Source of the DNA: Geosiphon pyriformis
Taxonomy: Eukaryota; Glomeromycota; Glomeromycetes; Archaeosporales; Geosiphonaceae
DNA: 64,000 nucleotides
NCBI GenBank assembly: GCA_016748015.1
Contig: JAAOMT010000479.1
Location: 412,888-476,887 of the forward strand
Direction: 5' to 3'
Positions 36,240 to 49,000 of this stretch are shown here, piece after piece; the first letter of the stretch is position 1; every line of letters starts with the position of its first letter. The position numbers and the translations under genes are program-made. The notes below the pieces were generated by a model, which was not told the DNA's origin, did not search any database, and was given only the letters and a program-made list of their open reading frames with translations.

Positions 36240-37700
36240 CTCTGTTCTCTTGTTTGATCTGCTTTTCTTTTAAAAAACATTTTAGTAGACAATTTCAAAA
36301 CTTTTAAAACTAGTTCCTGAATAAACATTTAGCTAAAACTTATATAGCTTATACAATCTATTTTTTTGATCAAGTTTATTTTGAAGAAACTCCTAAAGAA
36401 AAAAACAACAACATTAATTAGCTTTTATACTCAATAATTTTTGAACAACAGTCTCCTAATTTCGAATATCTAAATTATCAAATTCATATTTGGCTTACTG
36501 TCTATTAACTAGCTAAAATCTCTTTTAAAACAGAAGAAAAAAGCTATTAAACTGCTTTTGTTTTTGATTTTTTTTCAAGTAAATCAAATTATTCTATTCA
36601 AACAGCTATTTTTGAACTAATAGCTGTTGATTCTATACAAGCAAACATTCTGGCCACTTTTTAAAATATACAAACTGCTCTAAAGTAAAAAAACAATACT
36701 TTATTACTATTATTCAGAAACAATACACAAGATCTAATTAAATAGTTAGATGACTTTAAAAAAGCTGTTATAATTAACCAATATGATAATAAATACAAAT
36801 TCCAAATTATTGATGACTACTTTCAAGGCTTTTTTGTTACTTGGTTCTCACAAAAAACCATTGTCAATGTCCAGCAAAGAATCATTAGATAGACATTAGC
36901 AAATACTAGAAAAGACAACACTTTTTTTACTATCTGGTTTAAAAACAAATTCAAAACCCCAATCTTAATATTCAAATAACATATAGAATTAGAAAAAAAA
37001 ACTCAAAATTTTAGTAAAATTATAACCAAATATGCCAAAGCAATCAGAAAACTTATTAAATAAATAAACTTTAAAAGAAACTGGACAGAAAAACAAAAGA
37101 TTGAAAACTGGGTTTTTATATGCTTTTTGGTCTCTTTTGACTTTAAAAAATAATCTCACTATAGATATAACTATTGAACTTGTCCAAAAAATCGAAGATA
37201 ACCAAAAGATATATTTGGAATTCACATTTCCAATTTTTGTTTTTGCTTCTGTTTCTTAAATAGCTGCTACTTTTTTTGTTGCCCAAACTTCAGATTCTAA
37301 TAAACAATTGATAGATAGACTCACAGCCAATCTTGTTCAGCTATTAGAGTCTTTAGTTTAAGCAGTTAGAGAAAATCAACAATCTTAAAAACTTAAATTT
37401 AAATCTAGTTTTAATTAGCTCCAGTAGTTTTTTTATTAAAAACAGCAAAATTATGGTTCACCTATATACTATCATTATAGATTAACTGAACATTTTTTCA
37501 GAAATTACAACAATTTTTTATTGTCTTCTCTAGTTTTTAAAAACAATAATACTCAGAACAACAGATCTAACAATAATAATACCCCTAATTAAAGACTTAA
37601 TTATGCCAACATCAATTTTTTTGAAAAAAATTCTTTGGTTTAAACTACTGTTTATTAGTTTTTAAAATATTAAGCACATCTTCAAAGGGTAAAAGTCCAA
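36240..37700 (+). pseudogene. Gyp3 gag relic with zinc knuckle lost
   Basis: A capsid-like block lies at about 36750-37180 and includes YKFQIIDDYFQGFFVTWFSQ (36798-36857), then FKNKFKTP and YAKAIRKLIK. After a Gln-rich stretch the knuckle at 37467-37508 reads YYHYRLTEHFFRNY. Spacing fits C-x2-C-x4-H-x4-C exactly, but all three Cys positions are Tyr. Stops are frequent. Confidence 0.72.
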
Positions 37701-38089
37701 GCCAACCAAAAAAAAATTTTTTTTATACTTTTAACTTAACTAATAATGATCATAATATAGATGAATTAACAATTAATTCCTTTGATTTAACAAAAAAAAA
37801 AAGAAAGCCAAGATTAATTTCGCTCTGAATCCCAATAAAGCTTTTACATTAACTGCTAATAACAATAAACACCAAAAACTAAAGTTTTTAAGAATTTCCC
37901 AAAGTTAGAATCTTCAGAGATAGTACAAAAATCTGGTTCCTATTCTATTGTTAAAAATCTTATAGAACTTTAACATATATAATCTTTGGCCAATTAATAA
38001 CTTATTTACAGTTTAAAAAAAAGTTTTACAAATCTCTGATCCCAAAAAAAAAGACACCAAAAACTAACAAGCACTCTTATCAAGCTGGA

Positions 38090-38650
38090 CTTGCTAATAA
38101 TAGCAATATTACTCTTCTAATTTGTAAAATCCAAGTGGCTAGTTATTTTATTGACTTAATCCTAAATAGTAAATTATTTGTAAGTGTTATTGCCAAACAT
38201 TTTTTGAAAGTCATTGATAAAAAAATTGATGAACTTTCAACTAGACTAATAACCAATATGCATAATAACAAAAAAAAAAACTTGGTATAATTAAAGCTAT
38301 TCTTATTTACATTAATAATATCAGCATTAAAACTGACATAGAGATTTCTAAAGCTAAAAAATACACTATTATTATTGACAATAAATGGTTTAAAAAAACA
38401 AAAGTTTTATTTGATTATGAACTTTGTAAGCTAACTATTAGATGTGGTAAAAAGCTTATTGTAATTAAGTATTATTATTAGACAACTCTTTCAGTAACCA
38501 AGCAAAGTTCAGAAGAAGAACAATTAAACAAATTAGATAATAAAAAAAGCAAACAAAAAGAAACTGTTAAACTTACTTATACTATCTTTATTAGCAATAA
38601 CAAGCTATTGAACAATGTTAAAGCTAACAAAAAAAAATTATTGTAAATAA
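38090..38650 (+). pseudogene. Gyp3 aspartic protease relic
   Basis: The protease would cleave the polyprotein. Near 38155 the active-site motif reads LILNSK, where LILDSG is expected, so the catalytic Asp is now Asn and the Gly is Lys. The following VIAKHFLKVIDKKID and the INNISIKTDIEI and IIIDNKWFKK blocks fit a retropepsin fold. The frame is interrupted. Confidence 0.72.
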
Positions 38651-38879
38651 TAAGCTAATCTGTTGGTTTTATTATAACATACTTAGAAGAACTTTTAACA
38701 AAAAGCCAAATACAGTTATTAATAACATGATATTTATGTTTAATGCTAATACAATAAACTATTGTATTTTTCTAGTAATAAATACATATTTTGCCTGATC
38801 TATTACAAAAATTGAAAATCTATTAGCCTAATATTCAGAAAAAAAATAAAAAAAATACAAAAGTTTTTTGAAAATAAAT

Positions 38880-40200
38880 TATCTAAGATTCAATTACCAA
38901 TAATAGAACACAAAAAACCCTTTCCTGAAGAAAAAAAGATGAATATTGAAAACCTATTGATTAAAAACAGCCTAGTTATATTAAAAAAAGTAATACTTCT
39001 GGATATATTTATGTAATACAACATACCATCATTACCAAAAAAACTTGCTTTATTTACTTGAAGCCTTATTAGTTCAATTAACACAATAATGAGTTTATCA
39101 AGAAAGAAATAAACCAAAAGTAAATAGGTTTTTTAGTTGTAATAATATTCAAAAAAAGTAGAACTCTACATTTTTGTGTTAATTACTACCAATTAAATGC
39201 CATTACTGAAAAAACATGTATTTACTTCCCAAGATTAATGTAATACTAAACAAATTCAATAGTGCTGCTTTCTTTTTAACTATTAACTTAACTGCTAAAT
39301 TTTGGCAAATAAAAATAGATCCAGAAAGCAAAAAAAAACTGCTTTTATTACCAAGTATAAAATTTATAAATTTACAATTATGTTTTTTAGTCTTATTAAT
39401 GCTCTTCCTACTTTTTAATGCTTGATAAACAAAGTATTCAAATTAGTCAAAAAAAATCTTGTTTTAGTTTACTTGAATAATATAATAATATATTTAAGAA
39501 TCTGGGATAAACATTTTGAACACTTGCAAAAAGTTTTTAATCTTTTTATAAATGCTGGTTTTATAATCAACTCAATCAAATCTTTTTTTGAATAATAATC
39601 TACACAGTTTTTTGGTTATCTTATCACAAAAAATAGAATTTTTTCTAATTCAGTCAAGGTTGAAAAAGTTCAGAACATTAAGCAACTAATGAATGTTTAT
39701 AAATCATGTTTTTTTCTTGGTTTGGCCTTTTATTATCAAAAATTTGTTAAAAATTTCTCCAAAATTGTCTCTTCTCTTAATCAACTACTCAAAAAAAATG
39801 TTAATTATTACTGGAGTATATATTAACAAAAAACATTTGAAACTTTAAAAGAAAAATTGGTTACAGAACTTATTCTTATACAATCTAATCTGAATTGATC
39901 TTTTATTCTTTATACTAATATATTCAGCTATAAACTTGGTACTGTTTTCTTATAAAAAGATAAAAAAAGCAAAAAATATGCTATAGTATATATAAGTAAA
40001 ATATTTTTACTAACAAAACAAAACTATTTAATTATTGAACAGAAATGCTTAACAGTAGTTTGGGCTATTAATTACTGAGATAAATATCTTCTTAGTGTGA
40101 ATTTTTGGTGGTAATAAATCACTAAGCTTTGGTTTGACTATATAACAAAAGAAAGCTAGAACATTATTGAATAATTTGCTAAATATTTTACTTGGATAAA
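38880..40200 (+). pseudogene. Gyp3 reverse transcriptase and RNase H relic
   Basis: Reverse transcriptase blocks are TLHFCVNYYQLNAITEK near 39168, NLTAKFWQIKIDPESKKK near 39285, and VYLNNIIIY near 39460, where the catalytic YLDD is now YLNN. RNase H follows near 39895 (LYTNIFSYKLGTVF) with IEQKCLTVVWAINY near 40040. Frame changes and stops are scattered through both. Confidence 0.8.
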
Positions 40201-40559
40201 TTTGATTATAATATTTAATATTACAAAAAAACAAATTATTAAAATGTTAATGCTTTTTTCAGACTTATTATCCAGTAATAGTACAATCTTTACAAACCAA
40301 ATTAATCTAATTATTAGTAACTTTTCTTTAAACAAACACAATAATAGACTTGAACAACTACTCTGCACTAATAAAATTTTGGGATAAAAAACAATATTTA
40401 CGAAAATACAATCAATAACAAAGAAAACATTTACACAAACAATCAAATTTTTATTTAATTTGCCAGAACTAATCATATAAAAAACAGAAAAAATCTTGAC
40501 TGTTTTTAAAAAGTTATCAAATTTGAAAAAAAAGAAATTGTAATTTACAGCATATATAT

Positions 40560-41300
40560 TAATTTATTAGCTAAACACTTTGAAAAAACAAAAACAATTC
40601 AAAAAACTTTAACTTATTATTATTGGCCTACTTTGGGAAAAAACATTGCTGAATACATTAAAATCTGTAATAATTGTCAAAGAAAAAGAAAACTCAATTG
40701 CAAAGAAGATATTCATCCAATTTCTGTTAGTCAACTATTTAACAGAATTGGTATAAATGTTGTTAAATCTTTAATAATAACTTCTAATAGCAACAGATAT
40801 ATTATTACAACTACTAACTATCTTATAAAGTAGGTAAAAACAAGAGCTATTTTAAATTAAACAGCAGTTTTTATGGTAAATTTTATTTATAAAAATATAA
40901 TTTGTTATTATGGCTGCTTCAAAAAACTTTTATTTGATAAAAGAAAAGTTTTTCTTAATATATTAATAGAAAAATTTTGTAAAAAAATGGAAATATATTA
41001 TAAACTTTTTTTTTATCATCTTTAAACAAATAGTCTAGTGGAATGTTTTAACAAAACACTATTTAAAACCTTAACCAAAACCAGTAAAAAAACAAATTTA
41101 TAGGACAAAGTACTGTCTTCAGTTTTGTTTGTTTATAGAATTGTAAATTATAACATAACAGATTATGAATTTTTTTATCTGTTTTATAAATAAATAACAA
41201 CTTTATTAATAAAAACTAACATTGAAACAATACTTTTTAAGAAAATAACAATAGAGAATTACAAAAACATTTTGCAAAAAATTTGGTATTATTTTTGACT
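40560..41300 (+). pseudogene. Gyp3 integrase relic
   Basis: The zinc-binding N-terminal part is visible as TYYYWPTLGKNIAEYIKIC (40610-40668) and CNNCQRKRK, so the two Cys of the HHCC finger remain. The core begins NRIGINVVKSL near 40742, with Asp of the usual GIDFVGPL changed to Asn. Near 41027 HLxTNSLVECFNKTL marks the region of the catalytic Glu. Confidence 0.78.
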
Positions 41301-41589
41301 TCTTGGTAAAAACACAAATAATTGTCTTTGAAAAGATAAAACAGTTTCAAGAAAAGCTTAAAAAAAAAAAACCTATAAAACACTTTTCTTAAGTATTAAT
41401 AACTTAGTTTTAGAATATTATTCAAACAGAAACAATGTCTATAATAATAAGTTTTTTAGCCAGTAAAAAAAACTTTTTATAGTCAACAAAGTTTTGAACA
41501 ATAGTTTATATATCCTACAAAATTAATATGAAACAATCTTCAATAATTATCTTGTTTATAATATGTAACTCAAAAAATATCACAAACAA

Positions 41590-42346
41590 TCTGATTGATT
41601 ATTTGTTATAGTAATACTGGCCCAAATAATCAACAAAAATTAAATATAAATAAATACACTATTTCCAAAACAGAAATATCTTCAATTAACATAAACAATT
41701 ATTTACTGGATCAAATCATTCAAAATGCTTTTTATACTTTCCATAAGTATTGGATTAAAAATTATCTAAATGCTATTCTAATTATTAAAAAACAAACCAT
41801 TATAATTAATGACAGTAGAACACATACTGTTATTAGACCAAAAAAAACAACTTCTAAAAAAAAAAAATTGGTAGAAAAATAGATAAATATTTGCTGGAAA
41901 GTATAACATTAGTAATACTTTTATTTTTTATTATAATTGAAAAAACAATACCAAAAATTTTGCTTATAGACAAAAACTTGTTATATAAAAGACAAATAAA
42001 GCTCTATAATTATTTTAGTAAAATTATAAAAGATATAAAGCTTTTAAAGAAAACAACTTCAGAAATACATATGGAAATTTTAGACATTATATAATTAGAT
42101 GTGTCAAGAGTTTTAATTATTGCTAAAAAAACCAGAACTCTTATACAAAGATTTGGTCTTTTAAATACAAAACTTATTTTACTTCAGATATTATATAACT
42201 TATTCACAAAAAACTTTACTAAACTAGTTATTTTCGAATTAAACAAAACTTTTCAATTAGATTATCTTATAAATAGCTTGATTTTATTAAAGCTCAATTT
42301 CTTTGAAGAAAATAATATTATGGTTGAAACTCATAGTTTTTATTAG
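41590..42346 (+). pseudogene. Gyp3 post-integrase coding tail
   Basis: Between the integrase and the 3' LTR lie about 750 bases of Lys- and Ile-rich sequence. The open pieces include SFHKYWIKNYLNA-type sequence near 41738 and NDSRTHTVIRPKK near 41810. I do not recognise a chromodomain or another known fold. Its position parallels the tail of Gyp1 and Gyp2, but I see no sequence similarity. Function unknown. Confidence 0.5.
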
Positions 42347-42933
42347 TTATTATATATATTAGCCGCTAATATTATATAATTAGCCATCCTATTTTTAAAT
42401 AGTAATTATTAATTTGATCAATAAATTAACTATTAATCTAATTATTAATCTGATTATTAATCTGATCAAGAATAAATAAAATAACAACTATTATCTTAAT
42501 TCTTTTTTTATTGCTTATTTCTCTTTCCTTATCTTTAAGTATTCGAATATCTTAAGATAAAAGATTACTTGTTGGCATTTATTTACTCTTTTTCTTACTT
42601 ATATAATTGTAGTATTTAAAGATTATTAAATAAACATGATTAAAAAATACATTTAATATCTGATATCAAATTCTAAGAGCACCAACATAAAGCATAGAAT
42701 TATACTAGTGTGTTATTATTTGTTGACAGTACAAATTATTTTTCTACTTTCAGATTTTTCAGTTATCCTTTGAAAAGAATAGCAACTAAAATATTTTATA
42801 AGACTGATTTTACATATTGAATCTATATTCATTCAATTCATTTCTTGAAGTTGAATCCTTTTTGATTAATTCTATTATTCTACAATTCTGTTTTCTTTTG
42901 TTATCTATTAACTTGTTACTTTAATTCATAATA
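42316..42933 (+). repeat. 3' LTR of Gyp3
   Basis: It starts TATTATGGTTGAAAC and ends TTCATAATA, aligning with the 5' LTR. It is 618 bp against 679 bp, mainly because of a deletion in the AT-rich part near 42440. It is less decayed than the 5' LTR and keeps GAGCACCAAC at 42677-42686, complementary to the primer-binding site. Confidence 0.87.
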
Positions 42934-43439
42934 ATAATATATTATATTTGTTTTGTAATAACATAAAATTTTTTGATTACTTTTTTTTTGTGTAATAAAC
43001 TTTGTTATTTATAAAGCTGTATTAAATTCTCAAGCAATTGTATAAGAATTTTTTTTGGTTTGTATAGAATTTTTTTTGGTATAAAGTTTATATTTTAAAT
43101 TTTTTAAAATTTTTTTTGTTAATTTTTATTTTTTATTTTTAAGATTGCAAGATTTTTTGTGTTATTTATTTTTGCTTTTATTTTGCTATTATAATTTTGG
43201 ATAATATTTTTTTAAATGTTTTCTAATAAAATTAGAAATGTTTTAAGTATTTTTAATCAAGTTGTAAATATTAATTAAAGTTTATTAATTTATAAAAATA
43301 TGCTTTTATATATTTTAATTTTTTAAAACTATTAAAACTGTTTTTGTTTGTTATTTAGTTTTAATAATTAAAAATGATATTAAAATATTTTTTTGTTAAT
43401 TAAAAATTATTGTTTTTAATAATATGTTTAAGACTTAAT

Positions 43440-43975
43440 TAATCAATTTTTTTGGCTATAGGTAATTTTAAGATCAATCTATTTTCTGTTTAATAAGATA
43501 CTAAAAAGAGGTAGGAGAAATTTGATTTTTTTATTTATTTCAAAATCAAAAAAACCAAAAAGAAAGTTAAAAACTACAACAAGAGTCATTTTTCTAGTCT
43601 TAAAAATAATAGCAGTTAAACTAAGAAGAAAACTATTATCAATATTAATCATAAAACTACTGTATCTATTATTATTAAAATTATCATCTAATATTTAAAA
43701 ACATATTGTCATTAGAGCCAGACTTAACCAAAAAGATGTCTTTTTTATTATTAGAGTGTTTGACATTACCAAAAATAATTTTCTTTTTTTAAAAGAAAAA
43801 ATCACTAATAGGACTATAAAATATCTTTTTAGATACTTTTTTTTTAGACATATTACCACCCAAAGTAGCTTTTAAGTTTACAATAAAAAAGTTATTAAGT
43901 TGAAAAATATTAAAAGAAACAACAAAAAAAACAAAAAACTTCTTTATTAAAATTATGTTCTTTAAAAAATTTGAG
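43440..43975 (-). mobile_element. LINE ORF1 5' relic, LINE-G2 family
   Basis: The - strand reads SKKKVSKKIFYSPISDFFF near 43870, then KKKIIFGNVKHSNNKKDIF. This matches SKKKASKGVFHGSASGFFF and KKKVILGNIKHFGDKKNIS of LINE-G2. The match continues to about 43460. The 5' untranslated start is present near 43960. The rest of the element is missing. Confidence 0.72.
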
Positions 43976-44999
43976 ATATAGAAAAGAAAGAAGTCAACTT
44001 TGTAAATTTTTTTAATAATATGTAATTATTTTGTTATAAAAATCAACTTTTTTACAAAAAATCTTAATTGTAAGCTACTTAATAATCTAAAAAAAAAGAA
44101 AAAAAATTAAAATATATAAAAATATAAAAAAAAAGATTTTAATTCAAGTTTAAAATTAATTAAGTAATTATTAAAATTAATTATTAATTAATTTCAAAAT
44201 ATTAGTTAAAATTATAAGTTTTAAAATAATAATAATTATAAAAAAATTTATAAATATTTTTTTTTAAAAAAAAACTTTTTTTTATATATTTTGGCAAACT
44301 ACAAATTATTTTTATAAATTATTAAATATTTCGATAATTTCTTAAATTTTTGTTAAAATTTTAAATATTTTGGTGAATTTTTAAATATTATTACAGATAA
44401 TTTCTAATATTATATATAATTTTGTAATTTAGTTTTTTAAATAATAGACAAAAATTTATTGATAATAAACAATACTCAGTATTTAACTTTTTTAATATAA
44501 TATCTTTTTAATAAATATTTCTAGTTCTTTAATTATTTTTTATATTATTTTTTGCATTTTTTACTAAATAATTTTTGATATTATAAATTTAATATTTTTT
44601 TAATTAATTAATAATTTATAAATACAGCAAAATAACAAAAATAAAATAAAATAAAAAAATTAATATTTTATTAATAGTTATAATTAAGAGTTATTGTTTT
44701 AATATAATTATATTTTTTTAATTGATAAAATTAATATTTATGTTTTAAATTATATTAAAAATAAATAGTAAATAGATTTACAACAAGTATATTAGTTATA
44801 TATAACTTAAATTAAATATTAATAATTAGAATATCTTAGAAATAAACTAAAATTTTTAATAATATTAAAACTTATTATAATATTTTTTATTATTATTAAT
44901 AAATTAATACTTAAATTATAATTTTTTTTAAAGTTTTTATTATTTTTGAATTAATTTATAATAATAGTTTAATATAAATAAAAGTTATTTTTTTTTTAT
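43976..44999. other. AT-rich stretch with an LTR relic
   Basis: No coding sequence is visible. Bases of about 44400-44720 align with the solo LTR at 33670-34000 (AATAATAGACAAAAATTTA, and ATAATTAAGAGTTATT for ATAATCAAAAGCTATT), so this is a Gyp1-family LTR fragment in - orientation. Its borders are lost. Confidence 0.5.
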
Positions 45000-45440
45000 A
45001 TTAAAATTAATTATATTTAAAAAAACACTATTTTGTTTATTAGTATTTTTTTTTATTTTAAATATATTTATTTAAAAATTAAGAAAATTTTTACTTTTAT
45101 TACTTGTTTTATATATATTATTAATTGTTAAAAAATTTATCATATTTTTTATTAAATTTGTTTTTATATTTACAAAGTATTTAAAATAAATACTATTTTA
45201 AGATAACTTTATTTTTAAACTTGTTTTATTATTTAAATGCTTAATATTTTTAAAAAACACTTTTAATTTTTGTATTAAATTATTATTAATAAAGCTAAAA
45301 GTAATAATTCTAATTAATTTTTTTTTTATAATATTATTTGTAATAATTATTAAATTTAGATCAAAAAAATTTATATTATATAAAATAATAATAAATATTA
45401 CAAAAAAAACGAAAAATTTTTTTATAAAAATTATTTTTTT
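45000..45440 (-). mobile_element. Second LINE ORF1 5' relic, LINE-G2 family
   Basis: Read on the - strand, AAGTGTTTTTTAAAAATATT near 45260 matches AAGTCATTCTTGGAAATATT of LINE-G2. The flanking sequence agrees on both sides in A/T-shifted form. It is even more eroded than the relic at 43440-43975. Confidence 0.5.
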
Positions 45441-45984
45441 TGAAAATCTTTGAATATTATAAAAAAATTATTAAATAGTAAATTTTATAACTTAATATTA
45501 AGATAATATTAATAATTTGAAAGTTTTAAATATATCTAAAGATTTTAATAATTGAGTTTTTTATATAATGACAAAAATTAATTAATAACTAATAATATTT
45601 AATATTATTACTTATAGAATAAAACAAAAAAGATATAATAGAAAGATATAATATAAATAGCCAATAATAAAATATAAAATTATCAAAATATATAATATTA
45701 AAAATTTTAAAAATCCCAAAAATTTTAGTAATAATTTAAAGAAATTATAAAAATATTAATTTTTATTTTATTTTATTTTATTTTATTTGTTTTGTTTATA
45801 TTTACTAATTAATTAAAAAAAACATTAAAATTATGATATTAAAAATTGGTTAGTAAAAAACACCAAAAAGATTGCTTATTAAAAAAATAAAAAACATTAA
45901 AATAGATTAAAAAAGTTAAATATTAAATATTATCTGCTATTATATTAAATTTTTAAATATTATACTTTTTTTTTTTATTTTAAC
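45441..45984. other. AT-rich stretch, possible LTR relic
   Basis: Bases near 45550-45600 (GAGTTTTTTATATAATGACA) resemble the Gyp1-family LTR block GAGTTCTTTGTATAATAGACA. Nothing else is recognisable before the LINE-G1 3' tail. Confidence 0.4.
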
Positions 45985-46095
45985 GAGTGAGGTCCAAATG
46001 CGACCTAGTGCTATACATCATACAAATGATCTAAACTAGGTGCGAATCATGCACTTTCTACACATGACCAGCCACTTGGGCCAGTCAGGACTACA

Positions 46096-49000
46096 CTATA
46101 CACCTATATGCACAGAAACTGGATCTCCAATATCTGAAAAAAATGGACAAAACTTACGAAACCCGAAACCAACTCCAAAAGCCTCAGCCACCCTCAGCAA
46201 TTTGACCACACTAGCCAAAAACACCATAGGCAAACCAGAAACTGAAGCAGGAGTGGAGCCATCACATGGAATCAAACCGTGTCTTTCCATAAATGCTCGG
46301 TGTCTGGCCCGGACCAACCAAACATCATTCCGAAATGCTAGACAAAACTCACGCACAAAGCTCACAATCCTCCTAGCACCCTCCTTAGAATCTTTAAAGA
46401 CCAAGACAGACTCATGAAACCATTCATCGAAAACAAAGCCCTTACACAGAGCAACACCAACTCCGACCTCAGAAACACAAGAAGCCAAGGTCTATAAGAC
46501 ACATGAAGAAGAGCGAGAAAGACCAGAAAGAGTCTCCCAAGCTGAAGCATGTGCGCCCAACAAATGAGCACAGTCAACGGCATCCTGAGGACATGAAAAG
46601 ACATGATCCGAGATTTCAACGTCACCACAAAACAGACAGATTACACTGAGGTATCTCCTATTATATAAACACTTGTGCACAGCAATAGGAAGCCGATGAT
46701 AGAGAGTCTTCATAAAGTAAGTATGACAGCCTGCCGTGTGCATGCTGGTAAAACTGGATGCCAAGTGAAAATCAGGGTGCCACACCATAGAAGACTTAGA
46801 CCAATTGATATCAGCATGTAAACTATCATCCACAACATGAGAACCAACTCCAATCTCCCAACGAGCTCAATGAACTGACCGGAAAACATCACGAACAAAG
46901 TGTCTAGAGTTACCAGAAACTGCTATACCACCAGCACATAGAAAATGTTCACTGACTAAATGAGGTAGGCGCCAAGCAGAGAGAGCAGCGCCTTTGGCAA
47001 ACGTATCAGCATGCTTGTTGCCTGAGATATCTGAATGATCTTTCATCTTAACCCAATTCACATCCAAATTCTTTTGATAAATGATGGTGGCAATGTGATA
47101 ACACTTGATCCAACAGTGGTTCCTGAAATCCAGACAAACCAGTGAAGACTCTGACCTACATGCATCCAAAGCAGCCTGGCTATCTGAGAACAAGTCAATC
47201 AAACGAGAAAAAGGAACACACTCAAGAGCCAAAGCTATGGCTTGCAGTTCTGTCAGAGTAGAAGAAACCAAACCAGACACCCCAACACCCAAATCCAAGT
47301 TAATGTCCTCAAAAAAAATGGCAGCACCTGCTCTCATGTCAACAGTGCCCAGACCAGAAAGAGATCCATCTGTATACACAGAAAGACGGGCAGCATCAAT
47401 GGTTGGCAAAGTGTCATGAATCACACCAAAATCATGAGAAAAACGAATATCAGACACAGCATGACCATCCACTAAAGAAGAACTTGAGGAGAGAGGCACA
47501 ACGCTACCAAGAAAGCGAACAGAAAGATTAAACCAGAAAGGGACTGGGCCACGAGAGTCCAGCCTCTTCCAATGCCTGAAGGTCCCCCAACTGAAAACAT
47601 TACCATTATGGTCATGAAGCTGTTCCACGAAAGCAATTCTATAACGCCTGAGCGAAGAGACGTACTTGAAAAAACAAAATTCACCAAGAACCACAAACAT
47701 AGGAGTACTGCACCGATGACGAAAAGCACAAGCTAGAGGGCCTTCTAAAGACAAATCACATCCAGAAAAAATGCGAACCACACCTGCCAAAAAATTATCC
47801 AAGGGACTGATACCAACACGAGCTGAAAACAGCAAGGAATGATGAGAACGCCAGCTGAAAACCTGGAGGTCATGAGACCTATGAGAAAACAAGCAACCCA
47901 AGACACCAGTAGAATTTGCAAAAGCAACAATGGAGGCCAATTTACTCTCAGCCTGGATCTGTTCGAAAGTTTTTAAATTGTACAAAGAGGGGTGATGAAG
48001 TGCATCACTGGGGAAATCACGTGGCAATTCAGACTTGGACTTTAAGACCTTGCATACCAAAGCATCCCATTTATTACAAACACCAACAGAAACGAAACTG
48101 AACTGAGTCCTATAGCTGATGATAGGGAAAAGAACTGCAGACACCAAATATGCACACTGTTTGTCCGAAATCGTCTTTCTCAAAACAAGATTCACAAAAA
48201 ACCATACATCAGCCTGAGTTTTAGCCAAGCTAGACCTCGAAAGACCCTCAGAAGACAAAAAAATACCCAAATAGCGATGAGATTCCCCTCTCTTGGCAAT
48301 GGAAATAGGTGCACCACTGATAGTTAAATGAGGATCCAGCACCCGGCAATTGATGGGGATGGCCACTGTTTTGTCATTGTTTATAGAAATATTGTTAAAC
48401 CTAAAAAACTCACTAGTAATATCAAAGATGCATTGTGTAGCAGCCTGGTTGCTACCAACCCAAATAGTATCATCGACAAAAGCGCTGGCAGCAAGAAATA
48501 AAGACAGCCTAGCTTGAGAATCCACCCAGCCAGTTCTTGATATAAAATGAGAATTCAACCTGTAGCCATACACACTATCCTGTCTCTTGACCTCGCACAA
48601 AAGTGAATCATAAAAAATATGCCAGAGAAGAGGCGAGAAGACTTCTTCTTGATCCAGCCCATCGTGGACACAATACCCATCAGTCAAGCCAAAGTCAGTC
48701 ATCACTCTGTTGACGTGAATACTGCCAAAAAATCTAATAAACCTGTCACACATTTTGATCCTAACTAGACTCCTCCTAAGATGTTCCCAACCAACCAAGT
48801 CATAAGCCTTGTGCATGTCCTGTAAAACCAGCCAAAGTTTACGGTTTTTCTCCAAGGCATCTTCAACCACAGAACCGACAGCAAAAATGGGAGACTATGT
48901 CATCATATCTTTCAAAACCGAAAAATTGTCCTCACGAAGAACATCAAAAGTGCTGCAAGCCAGAGAGATCCTATCTAAAAAGATCTTGAAGAGAATCTTG

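Larger units (their letters stand above)
35422..42933 (+). mobile_element. Gyp3: complete but decayed Ty3/gypsy retrotransposon
   Basis: Two LTRs (35422-36100 and 42316-42933) enclose gag, protease, reverse transcriptase, RNase H and integrase in Ty3/gypsy order. The flanks are ATAG (35418-35421) and ATAA (42934-42937), a 4-bp target-site duplication with one G-to-A difference. It is inserted in the C-terminal finger of LINE-E. All coding domains are full of stops and A/T-biased substitutions. Confidence 0.88.
33400..43430 (+). mobile_element. LINE-E: ORF2 relic split by two LTR-element insertions
   Basis: LINE-E is a single decayed LINE in three pieces: about 33400-33566, 34465-35421 and 42934 to about 43430. 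Piece 1 ends KQLYN, matching EQLHD of LINE-G1. Piece 2 resumes with that reading, continues through RNase H (MAKLQIIVLALEY at about 34820), and ends KCLYNKYNYS (LINE-G1: KCLYNRRYLS). Piece 3 resumes ILYLFCNNIKFFDYF (LINE-G1: VICLFCGDVEISDHVF). Removing each insert plus one 4-bp flank restores the frame alignment exactly. The 5' and 3' limits are approximate. Confidence 0.75.

Noticed and set aside
47105-47475. Open frames on the + strand opposite LINE-G1 ORF2
   Set aside because: They are antisense shadows of the RNase H domain, with no family resemblance.
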